A stretch of 17,380 nucleotides of DNA from Candidatus Thorarchaeota archaeon (GTDB lineage: Archaea > Asgardarchaeota > Thorarchaeia > Thorarchaeales > Thorarchaeaceae), in assembly GCA_016839245.1 (NCBI GenBank), contig JAEOUN010000111.1:1-17380 (forward strand), read 5' to 3'. Within the stretch, counting starts at the first letter, position 1, and each line of letters opens with the position of its first letter. Both the position numbers and the translations under genes were made by a program. Positions 1 through 8,246 of this stretch are shown in pieces. The notes under the pieces were generated by a model. The model saw only the letters and a list, made by a program, of their open reading frames with translations. It made no database searches and had not been told where the DNA came from.

Positions 1-2
1 AT

Positions 3-134
3 GAAGGCACACCTTATGAGAAGATGATTGACAAGGATGGTGTGACAACAGAATTCGTACGTTGCCCCGACCCAACATCTGCTGGAGTTGTGCTTAAAAT
101 TACAGCAACAACGATTTCCACCAAAAAGGAATAG
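3..134 (+). CDS. 3' end of an unrecognised protein (partial)
   Basis: The reading frame is open from the window edge and ends at a TAG at 132-134, giving 43 residues that begin EGTPYEKMIDKDG and end TATTISTKKE. It is the only plus-strand frame open across this stretch, and no other gene explains the sequence before the tRNA. The 5' part lies outside the window. The tail contains RCPDPTSAGVVLKI, which I cannot assign to a family. It converges on the minus-strand tRNA-Phe gene, with 25 bp between its stop codon and the end of the tRNA. Confidence 0.6.
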   Translation, partial: EGTPYEKMIDKDGVTTEFVRCPDPTSAGVVLKITATTISTKKE

Positions 135-159
135 CATTGGATGTATAACTAAGAAGAAA

Positions 160-266
160 TGGTGCCGAGGGAGTGATTTGTTCCGAGTGGGATAAATCCC
201 AATTCGTTTGAACACTCGACGACGCGGTCTTCAGCCGCGCGATCTCCCGGGCTAATCTACCTCGGC
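160..266 (-). tRNA. tRNA-Phe(GAA) with a 30-nt intron in the T loop
   Basis: On the minus strand the gene starts GCCGAGG and ends CCTCGGC-A-CCA, a perfect 7-bp acceptor stem with encoded CCA. The D arm is GATT/GATC. The anticodon stem is CGCGG/CCGCG with loop CTGAAGA, so the anticodon is GAA (Phe) and the anticodon loop has no intron. The T stem is GAGTG/CACTC, but 37 nt separate its strands instead of 7. Removing 30 nt leaves the expected loop TTCAAAT and a 77-nt tRNA with CCA. The interruption contains the self-complementary segment TGGGA-TTTA-TCCCA and a GTTC:GAAC helix next to AAA segments on both strands, which resembles a relaxed bulge-helix-bulge. Confidence 0.9.
180..209 (-). other. 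Non-canonical tRNA intron (T loop of tRNA-Phe)
   Basis: Thirty nucleotides interrupt the T loop. Because AAA occurs at both ends, the boundary can slide by up to three bases (177-206 to 180-209), which places it between tRNA positions 56/57 and 59/60. The central helix would be GTTC (last T-stem base plus TTC) pairing with intron GAAC. The intron-side helix is CGA/TCG, topped by a 5-bp TGGGA/TCCCA hairpin. The 3' bulge is slightly larger than the canonical three bases. Most archaeal tRNA introns lie at 37/38; T-arm positions are known but less common. Removal would be by the archaeal tRNA splicing endonuclease. Confidence 0.8.
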
Positions 267-297
267 AGTCCCGTATTTTGTTTTCCACTGATTTTGC

Positions 298-308
298 GAT
301 ATAAAGAT
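298..308 (-). promoter_or_regulatory. TATA-like box for tRNA-Phe
   Basis: On the minus strand this reads ATCTTTATATC, an archaeal TATA-like element centred about 37 bp upstream of the tRNA 5' end. That would put transcription start roughly 10 nt before the mature end, leaving a short leader for RNase P. It overlaps nothing coding. The assignment rests on composition and spacing only. Confidence 0.45.
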
Positions 309-322
309 AGTGGCAACACCCT

Positions 323-799
323 CTAGGCGAGTTTTTTCACTGCCATCTCGACCTCATTAAAGGGTGGAAGCTTTCCCGGATCATCACTCACCCAGAAGTA
401 GACAATCGTTCTATCAGTATCGATTACAAAGACAGATCTCTTTGCCACATTAGTCATGCCTGCAAGATTTTCATGTACAATCCCATAATCTTTGATTGTG
501 GTCTTCTCCCAATCTGATAGGAGCGGAAAATCGATTCCATTCTTTTCCTTGAATGCCGCATGACTGAAAATGCCATCCACTGAGATTCCCAAGACATTTG
601 CTCCAAGGGCGTTATAGTCCGCGAGGACATCTCTAAATCTACAGAGTTCCTTCTGGCATACAGAACTAAAATCTGCTGGATAAAATACAAGAACCACAGG
701 ACCTCTCTCAAGCTCTTCACTTAATGTAATGCTTTTTCCTGGTGCTTCTAGTAGGGTGAAATCTGGAGCTTCACTTCCAACTGTCAACTGAGTCATCAT
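323..799 (-). CDS. Peroxiredoxin, Bcp/PrxQ type
   Basis: This 158-residue thioredoxin-fold peroxidase is predicted to reduce hydrogen peroxide or organic hydroperoxides in the cytoplasm. The N-terminal GSEAPDFTL is typical of AhpC/TSA proteins. The segment FYPADFSSVCQKELC (39-53) holds the predicted peroxidatic Cys48 and, five residues on, Cys53, the spacing of the resolving cysteine in E. coli Bcp, so an atypical two-Cys mechanism is likely. Ser45 stands where the family usually has Thr in PxxxTxxC; Ser is tolerated. Length is normal for the family. Two ATG codons are adjacent at the start; GAGGAG lies 3 nt before the first and 6 nt before the second, so the second (794-796) may be used. No thioredoxin or reductase gene is adjacent. 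Confidence 0.93.
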   Translation of the reverse strand: MMTQLTVGSEAPDFTLLEAPGKSITLSEELERGPVVLVFYPADFSSVCQKELCRFRDVLADYNALGANVLGISVDGIFSHAAFKEKNGIDFPLLSDWEKTTIKDYGIVHENLAGMTNVAKRSVFVIDTDRTIVYFWVSDDPGKLPPFNEVEMAVKKLA

Positions 800-886
800 T
801 ATCTCCTCACAATAGTTAATCCATTTACCTATTTTAATCTATTAAAAATTGAGATGTATCTTCTATTCTGGTGAGTGGAGTCTTTC

Positions 887-1405
887 CTATTTGATTTTGT
901 AGTTCATGTAGCTAGCAACTATCGCTGTAGAAATTGCTGCTGAGTTTACGCCCAAGGCATAGACATAGAGTGGATCAAGAAATGCCAGAGTGGCAAAAAT
1001 GGAAGGTAGACTGGTTGCATCTGATATGCCAAAGGGGATGAAGTAAAAGAGGAAGAAGACACAAGTCAACAACGCAACACCTGTGAAGGCGGGCATATCA
1101 CTCCATGATCTTGCGAAGTTTGAGAGCTTGCTGATCCAATTGGCCTGAGCGCGTTGACGTTTTCGTAATCTCCTCTTTGAAAGGATATGAGCCCAACGAT
1201 ACATAGCCTCAGCAATGAGAACATATGATCCTCCAAGAACCGCCATAGCTCCAATTGAAACCATTAGCTGCAGTTCTACACTAAGAACGCTGACATATTG
1301 TTGTGCATGCCAGAGAATAGGGATTTGCACAAGTCCTGCAATTCCAAGGAATATCAATATGAGACCGGGTTTGCTTCCGCGTTTCCACCAAACTGCTAGG
1401 CTCAT
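887..1405 (-). CDS. Hypothetical four-TM membrane protein
   Basis: This 172-residue protein is not recognised. Hydrophobic segments lie at about 13-32, 46-69, 106-126 and 135-166, suggesting four membrane spans. A strongly basic cytoplasmic loop (about 76-90, rich in Arg and Lys) sits between spans two and three, so both termini are probably cytoplasmic. GGTGA lies 7 nt before the ATG at 1403-1405, which supports this start. It is encoded in the same direction as the peroxiredoxin downstream, but 87 bp separate them, so co-transcription is uncertain. No catalytic motif is visible. Confidence 0.75.
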   Translation of the reverse strand: MSLAVWWKRGSKPGLILIFLGIAGLVQIPILWHAQQYVSVLSVELQLMVSIGAMAVLGGSYVLIAEAMYRWAHILSKRRLRKRQRAQANWISKLSNFARSWSDMPAFTGVALLTCVFFLFYFIPFGISDATSLPSIFATLAFLDPLYVYALGVNSAAISTAIVASYMNYKIK

Positions 1406-1480
1406 CGTTTTTCACCAGGCATTAAGTTGTTCGCTCGTGCATCGGTTCGCACTTTAAGGTTTTGCTCCGAGTCACTTGAC

Positions 1481-2053
1481 TTATTTCTTCATTGCTATTA
1501 TTTTAAACCACCAATCATGGTCTTCTGTTTGAATATCATCAAATCCAATTTCTTCAAGTATGGAGCGGACACTTGCGACAGTCTGATTTTGATTTCCTTT
1601 CACACCGTACCCTACCTTCGAAACTGTGCCGTCTGGAAGTATAAAGAGTGCATGAAACGTGAATCGCTCATCTTTGCTATCTATTCTACTTGCAAGAATT
1701 GAAATCATACCAGTCTGTTTCAGGCAACGGAATGCTTCCTGAAGAATTTGCTTCTTAATTGTCAGTGTGGGCATGTAACCAAGAGAAAACCAGAGTGTGC
1801 ACAAATTAAATGAAAGGGCCTTGAAGGGCAAGACCCGTCCATCTGCAACAAGCCAATTTGCCGGTGGATTGTGAATCTGTGCCTCACGAATCTCACTCAT
1901 TCGATAATCAACAGCACAGACTCTATCACCTGCAATCCTGGACACTAATCCTTCACCTCCGCCGCCTATATCAAGCACTAGGTGTCCCTCAGTGACATGA
2001 TTAAGACTGATTGTTTGTAGAGGTGTACTCAATACGAACTGGTTTTTCTCCAT
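1481..2053 (-). CDS. Class I SAM-dependent methyltransferase
   Basis: The protein has 190 residues and a Rossmann-type methyltransferase core. Motif I is VLDIGGGGEG (26-35), the glycine-rich S-adenosylmethionine loop. Asp49 ends the second strand where the ribose hydroxyls normally bind, and Asp71 in VADG fits the adenine-side acidic position. The motif IV region is SFNLCTLWFSLGYM. The C-terminal part (about 160-190) forms the last strands. The substrate cannot be read from sequence; the overall pattern is UbiE/Methyltransf_11-like and suits a small-molecule or lipid substrate as much as a protein. The ATG at 2051-2053 follows a weak GTGA. It may be transcribed together with the membrane protein gene 75 bp downstream. 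Confidence 0.85.
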   Translation of the reverse strand: MEKNQFVLSTPLQTISLNHVTEGHLVLDIGGGGEGLVSRIAGDRVCAVDYRMSEIREAQIHNPPANWLVADGRVLPFKALSFNLCTLWFSLGYMPTLTIKKQILQEAFRCLKQTGMISILASRIDSKDERFTFHALFILPDGTVSKVGYGVKGNQNQTVASVRSILEEIGFDDIQTEDHDWWFKIIAMKK

Positions 2054-2233
2054 GGTGAATTCACTAATCCCTTTTGTACTAGAACGTGCAGAAGTAGGGA
2101 GTGTATGGAATGACTAGATTACAAATCTTTTTACGGAAAGGATGTTATTTAAAATATTAGATGTATATTATAGGAACTTGATGTACATTAACATACAACA
2201 TATCAAGTTCAGTGATTATCGTTCCATTACAAA

Positions 2234-2467
2234 GTGAAAGTTGTTGAAATGCGTGGACAATATTTTGCATTGATATGGATTATCTGTGTTTTTTTCATCT
2301 ACTTAGTGATTGTATTTGGTTCAGCTGCTATATCTGAAGCTTCCAGCGGCAATAGTGTAGATTACATAAGGAGTATGCTATCAAATCCTCAAAATATTCT
2401 AATGGCAATAGTACTTTCATCAATTCTCACTCCTATATGTTATTGCTGTGGCAAAACACAGGAATAA
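2234..2467 (+). CDS. Small two-TM protein
   Basis: The longest form has 77 residues from a GTG at 2234; an in-frame ATG at 2249 gives 72 residues and starts directly before the first span. Hydrophobic segments lie at about 11-33 and 56-70, with a short polar loop (EASSGNSVDY) between them, and a CYCCGK motif sits near the C terminus. There is no convincing ribosome binding site for either start. An AT-rich TATA-like stretch around 2147-2170 could serve a leaderless or nearly leaderless transcript. The family is unknown. The gene converges on the acetyltransferase. Confidence 0.5.
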   Translation: MKVVEMRGQYFALIWIICVFFIYLVIVFGSAAISEASSGNSVDYIRSMLSNPQNILMAIVLSSILTPICYCCGKTQE

Positions 2468-2513
2468 TGCGATACTTCCTACTATCAAGGATGTTTTTCA
2501 GTTATTCTGGATT

Positions 2514-3110
2514 CTATACAGAAGTAGTCTTGAATAAAGTTGATTCTTCTCTCAACATCCCATAATAGAGTGTTCCAAATCGATTTCCATTCTGGATTTG
2601 GTCCTCTCGAAAATGTCCTTCTCGTTTAAATCCGAGGCGTTCCGCGAGTTTCCAGCTCCTCTCATTTGTATCGTGTGTCACAATACTGACCTTGTGAGCT
2701 TTAAGATCTTCAAAGAGGAACTTGAGTGAACGATGACTCGCCTCGAATGCAAAGCCTTTCCTCTGGTAACCTGAATCGATGAAATAACCTAGTTCAAACA
2801 AAGGCACATCCCATTTTTTGGGTTCGATCCATATTTCACCTATGCACTCACTAGTTTCCTTCAACCAGACTCCCAAAACAAGCCTTCTTCTTGCTATCCA
2901 CTCTGCTTCATGCTCTCTAATCTGAATCTCGGCCTGCTCTTCTGTTTTGACTGTTTTTACTTCTTCCACATGTTCCTTCAGTTCTTCGCGATTATTGTTT
3001 CTCTCAAAAAGGTCAAAGAACGCCTTTCCGTCTCCCTTTTCGTACTTCCTAATGACCAATCTTTCAGTTTCATAGGATGGAGGAATATCCCAGAGGAGCT
3101 TGTGTTTCAT
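2514..3110 (-). CDS. GNAT acetyltransferase, RimJ/RimL-like
   Basis: This 198-residue N-acetyltransferase of the Acetyltransf_3 type transfers acetyl from acetyl-CoA to an amine. The N-terminal ETERLVIRKY (14-23) is the characteristic first strand of RimJ/RimL-like enzymes. The acetyl-CoA pyrophosphate loop is GYQRKGFAFEA (114-124), matching Q/R-x-x-G-x-G/A. The later NERSWKLAERLGF (149-161) is the conserved N-x-x-S helix. RimJ/RimL homologues modify ribosomal-protein N termini, but this broad family also acetylates antibiotics and metabolites, so the substrate is open. GAGG lies about 8 nt before the ATG. The gene stands alone, with a convergent neighbour on one side and a divergent one on the other. 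Confidence 0.88.
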   Translation of the reverse strand: MKHKLLWDIPPSYETERLVIRKYEKGDGKAFFDLFERNNNREELKEHVEEVKTVKTEEQAEIQIREHEAEWIARRRLVLGVWLKETSECIGEIWIEPKKWDVPLFELGYFIDSGYQRKGFAFEASHRSLKFLFEDLKAHKVSIVTHDTNERSWKLAERLGFKREGHFREDQIQNGNRFGTLYYGMLREESTLFKTTSV

Positions 3111-3248
3111 GATTTTAGCCTCTTGTGATGTTCTTGACTTATCAAATACCTACCTCAAAAAAGAACTAGCTAGATAAGTATACTCAATTTACTCTTTTCA
3201 GAATTCATATATTGCACGCTCAATTATCGCAAATTTGAGGGATTATCT

Positions 3249-3875
3249 TTGTCAAGAGTAGTGTACCGACCCATTGTATATGAATTTCTTCTCATGACAG
3301 AGGGGAGTAGTCTGGAAAAAGTAATTCTCGATTGTGGAGCTGGCGGAAGTAGACCACCTCTCGGGCTCTTTGCTGAATGGGGGTACCAATGTCATGGTAT
3401 CGATATTTCTGAGGATGCCATCAAACGGACTAACGAATTTGCATCGAAGATGAATCTTGAGATAGACATCCGTCTGGCGGATATGAGAAAGATTCCCTTC
3501 AACGATGAGACCTTCAGCTTTGTCTATACTCAGAATAGCTTGAATCACTTGAACAAGAAGGATGTAAAAACTGCTATTGATGAGATGAAGAGAGTACTTA
3601 GACCAGAAGGTCTACTCTTTGTGGATTTCATGTCTATAGACTGTTCCTACTGCAATGAAGATGTTATGGGAAAACTTGTTGGAGATTTTGAATTTCTTGG
3701 TATTCATGGAGACGAGGAGGTACTGCACAGTTTCTACCGGAACGATGAACCAGATGCATTATTTGTTGACATGGAGATGGTTCAAAAGAAAAAGATCGAA
3801 GCGCAGAATTATCGAGAATCGGGGATAAGCACGGATGTACTTCTCTGGTACTATCTGAGAAAATCCAAATCATAA
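3249..3875 (+). CDS. Class I SAM-dependent methyltransferase
   Basis: This 208-residue methyltransferase has motif I ILDCGAGGS (26-34), Asp52 in HGIDIS at the ribose-binding position, Asp78 in LADMRKIPF, and a motif IV region FSFVYTQNSLNHL. The sequence EMKRVLRPEGLLFVDF (112-127) is the typical Methyltransf_11 segment leading into strand five. A TTG at 3249 is preceded by GAGGG with 7-8 nt spacing, which favours it over the later in-frame ATG at 3294; the later ATG would still leave motif I intact. The closing YYLRKSK suits the final strand. The substrate is unknown. It resembles the minus-strand methyltransferase at 1481-2053 only at fold level. Confidence 0.88.
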   Translation: MSRVVYRPIVYEFLLMTEGSSLEKVILDCGAGGSRPPLGLFAEWGYQCHGIDISEDAIKRTNEFASKMNLEIDIRLADMRKIPFNDETFSFVYTQNSLNHLNKKDVKTAIDEMKRVLRPEGLLFVDFMSIDCSYCNEDVMGKLVGDFEFLGIHGDEEVLHSFYRNDEPDALFVDMEMVQKKKIEAQNYRESGISTDVLLWYYLRKSKS

Positions 3876-4042
3876 ATTCATATTTCTATAGACCCATCAT
3901 AATTTCTGAGGTCGTTGTATTCCAATCTGGTGATTAATAACACCTGCACAAAGATCGACAGAGTGGTCAGTTACTCCCTGCAAACCAGAGTGTAAAAGTG
4001 TATAAGTAAACCTTGCAACTCATACTTGGGAGGCTTGTAACA

Positions 4043-4690
4043 GTGAGGTCAGTAAACCGAGCGATATTACGGAAACTACTCTACAGCTTATTTGCAATAC
4101 TTTTAGTAACGAATTTACTAATGACAAGTTGGACAGTATCTCTTGCACAGGCTATGAATTCTAGTGCTGGTTCAAGAATGATGACATTTCAGGATGCAGA
4201 TATCCCATATGTTTCGGGAGTTGTCGAACTAAGCGCCTTTACGCTTCTCTACGAGTCTACCTCCACGTCTGTCTGGTTCAATATAACTATGAATTTTGCA
4301 AGTTCGGTTCCTATCAATGTGACTCTTGATGAAATTACTGTCCACGAAGCCTCTTCTACTGGAGAATTCCCTTCAAACTATACGACCATTGGGGCAATCC
4401 ATAATCCTTTGAAATTCGTTAATATAAGCCAATTCAGTTTCTCTGGGTACATATTGACCCACCCTATCTTAATGGTAGGAAATATCACCTATGGTCTCTC
4501 TATTCACTATTGGGTATGTACAGCAAATCAAACACTCAACAACGTCTGGTGGAACCTGTTCTTACTACAAGTACACATCCTACCCTCAATTCTCAGACCA
4601 GACGGATGGATGTACGCAAATGCTTCAACACTCATCATTGGAGTTATTCTCATTGTCCACTATATCGCGAAACGAATTCAGATTGTCTAA
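4043..4690 (+). CDS. Secreted, C-terminally anchored protein
   Basis: This unrecognised protein has about 215 residues. I chose the GTG at 4043 because GGGAGG sits at 4028-4033, 9 nt upstream; a TTG at 4013 would add ten residues without a ribosome binding site. The N terminus (RAILRKLLYSLFAILLVTNL) is a basic then hydrophobic signal peptide, with a plausible cleavage site after SLAQA. The middle is a Thr/Ser/Asn-rich, probably beta-rich exterior domain with several N-glycosylation sequons (NSS, NIT, NVT, NYT, NIS, NQT, NAS). A hydrophobic segment near the C terminus (LIIGVILIVHYI) followed by KRIQIV fits a membrane anchor with a short cytoplasmic tail. Function is unknown; a surface role is inferred. 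Confidence 0.72.
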   Translation: MRSVNRAILRKLLYSLFAILLVTNLLMTSWTVSLAQAMNSSAGSRMMTFQDADIPYVSGVVELSAFTLLYESTSTSVWFNITMNFASSVPINVTLDEITVHEASSTGEFPSNYTTIGAIHNPLKFVNISQFSFSGYILTHPILMVGNITYGLSIHYWVCTANQTLNNVWWNLFLLQVHILPSILRPDGWMYANASTLIIGVILIVHYIAKRIQIV

Positions 4691-4867
4691 GATGTGAGAT
4701 TCGATCAGAAGGCCATCATCAGCATGTTACGAGTGATGGGAAACTAAATCTCAATAACGCCCTCCTTACACTCCATTATTCTTTAACTCATTCCATTCTA
4801 ACTGTTTGCCTAGTAGAAGATTCATTAGAAGTCATAGAGATTTTGTTGGATTTTCTTAACTAATAAC

Positions 4868-7800
4868 CTACTTTAAGGCATCTCTAATTCGTTTACGATA
4901 GTATGAAGAACTGATTTGGTATTGAATATTATATTCTCTTCCACGAACATCAATTATGCCTATTGATTTCAAAGATTTCAAAATCCTAAAGGTTTCTTCT
5001 TCTGATATATTCATCAATATAGCCAAGTTAGTCAGCGAAATGGACTTTTGAATAAGAATTCTCAAAGCATCCATTGTTGGTTTATGACTTGTAACGATTG
5101 GTCTAATTCTTCTCCAACTTTGAGAGTATATAATTAGAATCCAACTGAAAAAAAGAAACAAAATGAAAATTTCATATCCGATTTGAACCAAACTAGTATT
5201 AAGCAATGCTATTGAAACAAGGATAATTGCTGTGAGATACAGAAGTGTGTTTATTGGGTAGTTTTGTTTTATGGCAACTAACATAAAAAGAACCGCAAAT
5301 TGGAATAGTGCTAAACCAATTATGCCTTCTAACAACCCGAAGAAAATTAGAGTCCAATATCCAAAAGCCATGTTGAAACACAGAACTACCCAGGTTCTCA
5401 CAATGAAACGAATATCAGACGTTTCGGTTTGTCTAACAGATCTAACCAATGTATAAATACAAAGAACTATCCATATAATGATAATTTCTACTTGTAGCCC
5501 AAAAATCCTGCCTAGAATAGTCGGAAATTTCCTGATTTCAAGAGCAAATAGTGTTAAAAGATTCACAAATAGGAATGAAATAAAGATAATTGGCGGGCCA
5601 CGATGCTTGTAAGTATCATACTCTGTTACATTTTTGGATTGGTGTATTTGATGAAAAGAAAGAAACAAGCTAATTATAATATTTACCAACCACATTATTA
5701 ATAGAACTGCTGGAACTGGTGGTGCCCAAGGAGCAGTAAGAGTCACAACAATTGCGTTGATGCTAGCAAATGCGATGAGAATACCGGGTAGAAGAACTGC
5801 ATTCGAAAGTATGCCGCCATGTTTTAAATCTCTAAGAAAAACCTCTTCATCGATTGGTAACTCTAAATCATCTTCATCATTTTTTCTTTGATAATTAATG
5901 ATGTCACGGATCAATCCAACGCCTAAAATCAGAAGTGCTAATACACCTCCTTGGCTAAGCGTATATCCAAATAATCCAATAAATATCCCAAGAATTGGAA
6001 TCAAAAGAAAAGAAAAGTAAGCAGTTATATAGAAAAAAACAGGGTATCTTTCTCTGTCTATTTCAAAAGAATTCGTTATAACAGAGAAATAGCTAAACTC
6101 GACCTTTTCATGAATTGACTTGTGAAACTTTAATATTGTGTCGGCAAATGTGGTATCACTTTTGGAATGAATGAATCCCAACATGAATAATGATACAACT
6201 GGCGCTATCAATCCAATGTAGTAAATATTGAGCAAGTGCATCGTGAGTAGGATGAATACCATGATTGCTGAAAGACAAAAAGCACCATCTACAACAATAT
6301 TCTTCTCTACGGTCACTTTCTCTGATAATACAATACTCCACGATGCAATTCCCATTAATAATACATCGAAGTATAGTGTACTAATTGTAGTAACTGGAAG
6401 TGTATTCTCTAAACCCTTTATTGGTGGCACAAGATACTGAATGATAAGTGAAGGAGCTGTGACAAAATATACTGAAATAGTCTCTCTCCGTTTTCTTAGT
6501 GCATATAGCGCTAATGCAGTAGATAGGAAAATTATGGTTATTGATGTGACTAGTAAGTTCAGCGTGTCACTGAACATTATTGGAGCGAAGTCAATACTAT
6601 TTGCGGAACCGGGTATCAGATATACTCCTATTCCAATATAATCTCCCCAAGTGTTCCCATTCCAAATGTTTTCGTAACCATAATCTTCTGCATTGCCATG
6701 TTCATTTCTGAACAAAGTATTGGATATAATATAATTCAGTGTGCACTCATCATCTAATAGGATTCCACTTCGCCAATCGGAATATCTGATCATATTGTAA
6801 AGAACATTACATGAATTTGAACGACTGAGTTGGATTCCGCAATAAGTACTCTCAGATATTGAGTTATTTGAAATTACACAGTTTGTACTTCTATCCAAAT
6901 AGATTCCAACATAGTTCAGAGTAACCATACAATTATCGATAATACATTCGGATGATCTGATTACACTGATACCATCAAAACAAGAATCTGAATTGACATC
7001 CATAATTGATATTTTTGAGCAGTCATCAACTGAAACAGCATAAGATGAAGAAACAATATTAGATTCTACTATCTTACAATTCGTTGATCCTTCAATTCTT
7101 ATACCATAATGACAATCAGCCAAGTTACTTGAGTACAATGTAATGTTTTTAGATGATTGTATAAATATTGCATCTTTCTTGGCTTTTGTAATATTTACAT
7201 TTTCTATTAGGCAAGACTGACTGAAAGCAAAAGATATTCCTACACTCGTGGAATTTACTGTTCCACTTTGAACCACCATTTTCGTACAATTTACAAGAAA
7301 GATTTGCCCATATTTTGAAGCCGAAATTTCCTTTTTAGAATCTAGTAAAAAAAATCCTAGAGGCTTATTATTCACAATATTGGAGCTGAAATTATGCATC
7401 CATTTCAAGAGATTGGATCCTTGAATTCCGACTCCTGGCCCAATTAGTGTATTACTCCGAACAACACAGGCTTCTGACTCGTGGAGTGACAAGCCAACAT
7501 TCCAAAATGTGGAAACTAATCCATCATTAGTAATCGTATTCTTTAACACAAGACATTCTAATGAATCCAGGATTTCTATACCTCTCCCATCATATACATC
7601 GCAAACATTCTTGGAAATAGTGCAACTGCTTGATTTGTTTATGAAAACAGCACTGCCTGATTTTGTAAATAACATAGAATCAGTTACGTTGCAATTAGTT
7701 GAATCATGAATTGCAATGCACTGTAGAAAGTTTTGAAAAATACAATTTTTGATAATCAGATTTGAGCAATTGCTAATAATAATGCCTATTGAGTCGTCGA

Positions 7801-8068
7801 ATATCGTGTCTGTCTTACTTGTTGTAAAGCTGCAATTTGAAACAAGTACAAACACTTGTATATTCGATATTGCAATTATTGTTTCGTTAGATATGATATT
7901 CAATCCACTAATAACATATGGATTATTCCTACTTCCATTTCCCGCCCAACCTTGAGATATCAAATCTCCTAAACTTTGAATCTCAATAAATGGTTCTGAC
8001 CCTAATCTCATAGAATTAATCTTGACTAGATTATACGAGTAATTTGAGTGAGATATCATAGACTGCAA
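4868..8068 (-). CDS. Beta-helix / multi-TM / winged-helix membrane protein
   Basis: This protein of about 1060 residues has three regions. Residues ~50-480 are parallel beta-helix (PbH1/NosD-like) repeats with a period near 23 residues, many turns following S-x-x-C-x-I-x-x-N then G-I-x-L; this part should be extracellular. Residues ~504-985 hold roughly 15 hydrophobic segments. Residues ~990-1066 look like a winged helix-turn-helix: LTNLAILMNISEEETFRIL, then LKSIGIIDV and a basic end. The layout suggests a surface sensor linked to cytoplasmic DNA binding; that role is inferred. The intact frame opens at TTG 8068, but ATG 8059 with AGGA 9 nt upstream is a better start. Neither gives a signal peptide; a shifted upstream frame does (see 8071-8118). 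Confidence 0.85.
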   Translation of the reverse strand: MQSMISHSNYSYNLVKINSMRLGSEPFIEIQSLGDLISQGWAGNGSRNNPYVISGLNIISNETIIAISNIQVFVLVSNCSFTTSKTDTIFDDSIGIIISNCSNLIIKNCIFQNFLQCIAIHDSTNCNVTDSMLFTKSGSAVFINKSSSCTISKNVCDVYDGRGIEILDSLECLVLKNTITNDGLVSTFWNVGLSLHESEACVVRSNTLIGPGVGIQGSNLLKWMHNFSSNIVNNKPLGFFLLDSKKEISASKYGQIFLVNCTKMVVQSGTVNSTSVGISFAFSQSCLIENVNITKAKKDAIFIQSSKNITLYSSNLADCHYGIRIEGSTNCKIVESNIVSSSYAVSVDDCSKISIMDVNSDSCFDGISVIRSSECIIDNCMVTLNYVGIYLDRSTNCVISNNSISESTYCGIQLSRSNSCNVLYNMIRYSDWRSGILLDDECTLNYIISNTLFRNEHGNAEDYGYENIWNGNTWGDYIGIGVYLIPGSANSIDFAPIMFSDTLNLLVTSITIIFLSTALALYALRKRRETISVYFVTAPSLIIQYLVPPIKGLENTLPVTTISTLYFDVLLMGIASWSIVLSEKVTVEKNIVVDGAFCLSAIMVFILLTMHLLNIYYIGLIAPVVSLFMLGFIHSKSDTTFADTILKFHKSIHEKVEFSYFSVITNSFEIDRERYPVFFYITAYFSFLLIPILGIFIGLFGYTLSQGGVLALLILGVGLIRDIINYQRKNDEDDLELPIDEEVFLRDLKHGGILSNAVLLPGILIAFASINAIVVTLTAPWAPPVPAVLLIMWLVNIIISLFLSFHQIHQSKNVTEYDTYKHRGPPIIFISFLFVNLLTLFALEIRKFPTILGRIFGLQVEIIIIWIVLCIYTLVRSVRQTETSDIRFIVRTWVVLCFNMAFGYWTLIFFGLLEGIIGLALFQFAVLFMLVAIKQNYPINTLLYLTAIILVSIALLNTSLVQIGYEIFILFLFFSWILIIYSQSWRRIRPIVTSHKPTMDALRILIQKSISLTNLAILMNISEEETFRILKSLKSIGIIDVRGREYNIQYQISSSYYRKRIRDALK

Positions 8069-8070
8069 TC

Positions 8071-8118
8071 CTAAAAAAAAATCAAGACCACTATGAATCC
8101 TTTAACTCGTTTTCTCAT
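8071..8118 (-). other. Probable frameshifted signal-peptide start of the beta-helix protein
   Basis: An ATG at 8116-8118 on the minus strand opens MRKRVKGFIVVLIFF, a basic then strongly hydrophobic N terminus, and reaches a TAG inside a run of nine A (plus-strand 8073-8081). Adding one base to the run joins it to LGLQSMISHSNYS, the exact start of the long gene, giving a standard signal peptide. GGTG lies about 8 nt upstream of this ATG and an AT-rich box lies further up. Either the assembly lost one base in the homopolymer, the cell slips there, or the gene is really shifted. The complete gene would then span 4868-8118. Confidence 0.7.
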
Positions 8119-8246
8119 CCCATTAACACCACGATATTAAACTAAAATCACGCTTCCTAATAAAATATCAAGATAGTTAATTCATTTTATCAAGATTTGA
8201 AAAGAAATGTTCATTGTAGAATAATTCCCCCATACGTTCCACAATT

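Noticed and set aside
3252..3548. Minus-strand open frames opposite the plus-strand methyltransferase
   Set aside because: They lie fully antisense to a gene with clear family motifs and have no motif or ribosome binding site of their own.
4510..4863. Reading frame overlapping the end of the secreted-protein gene, extending toward the beta-helix gene
   Set aside because: It is mostly a shadow of the secreted-protein gene in another frame, with low-complexity translation and no ribosome binding site.
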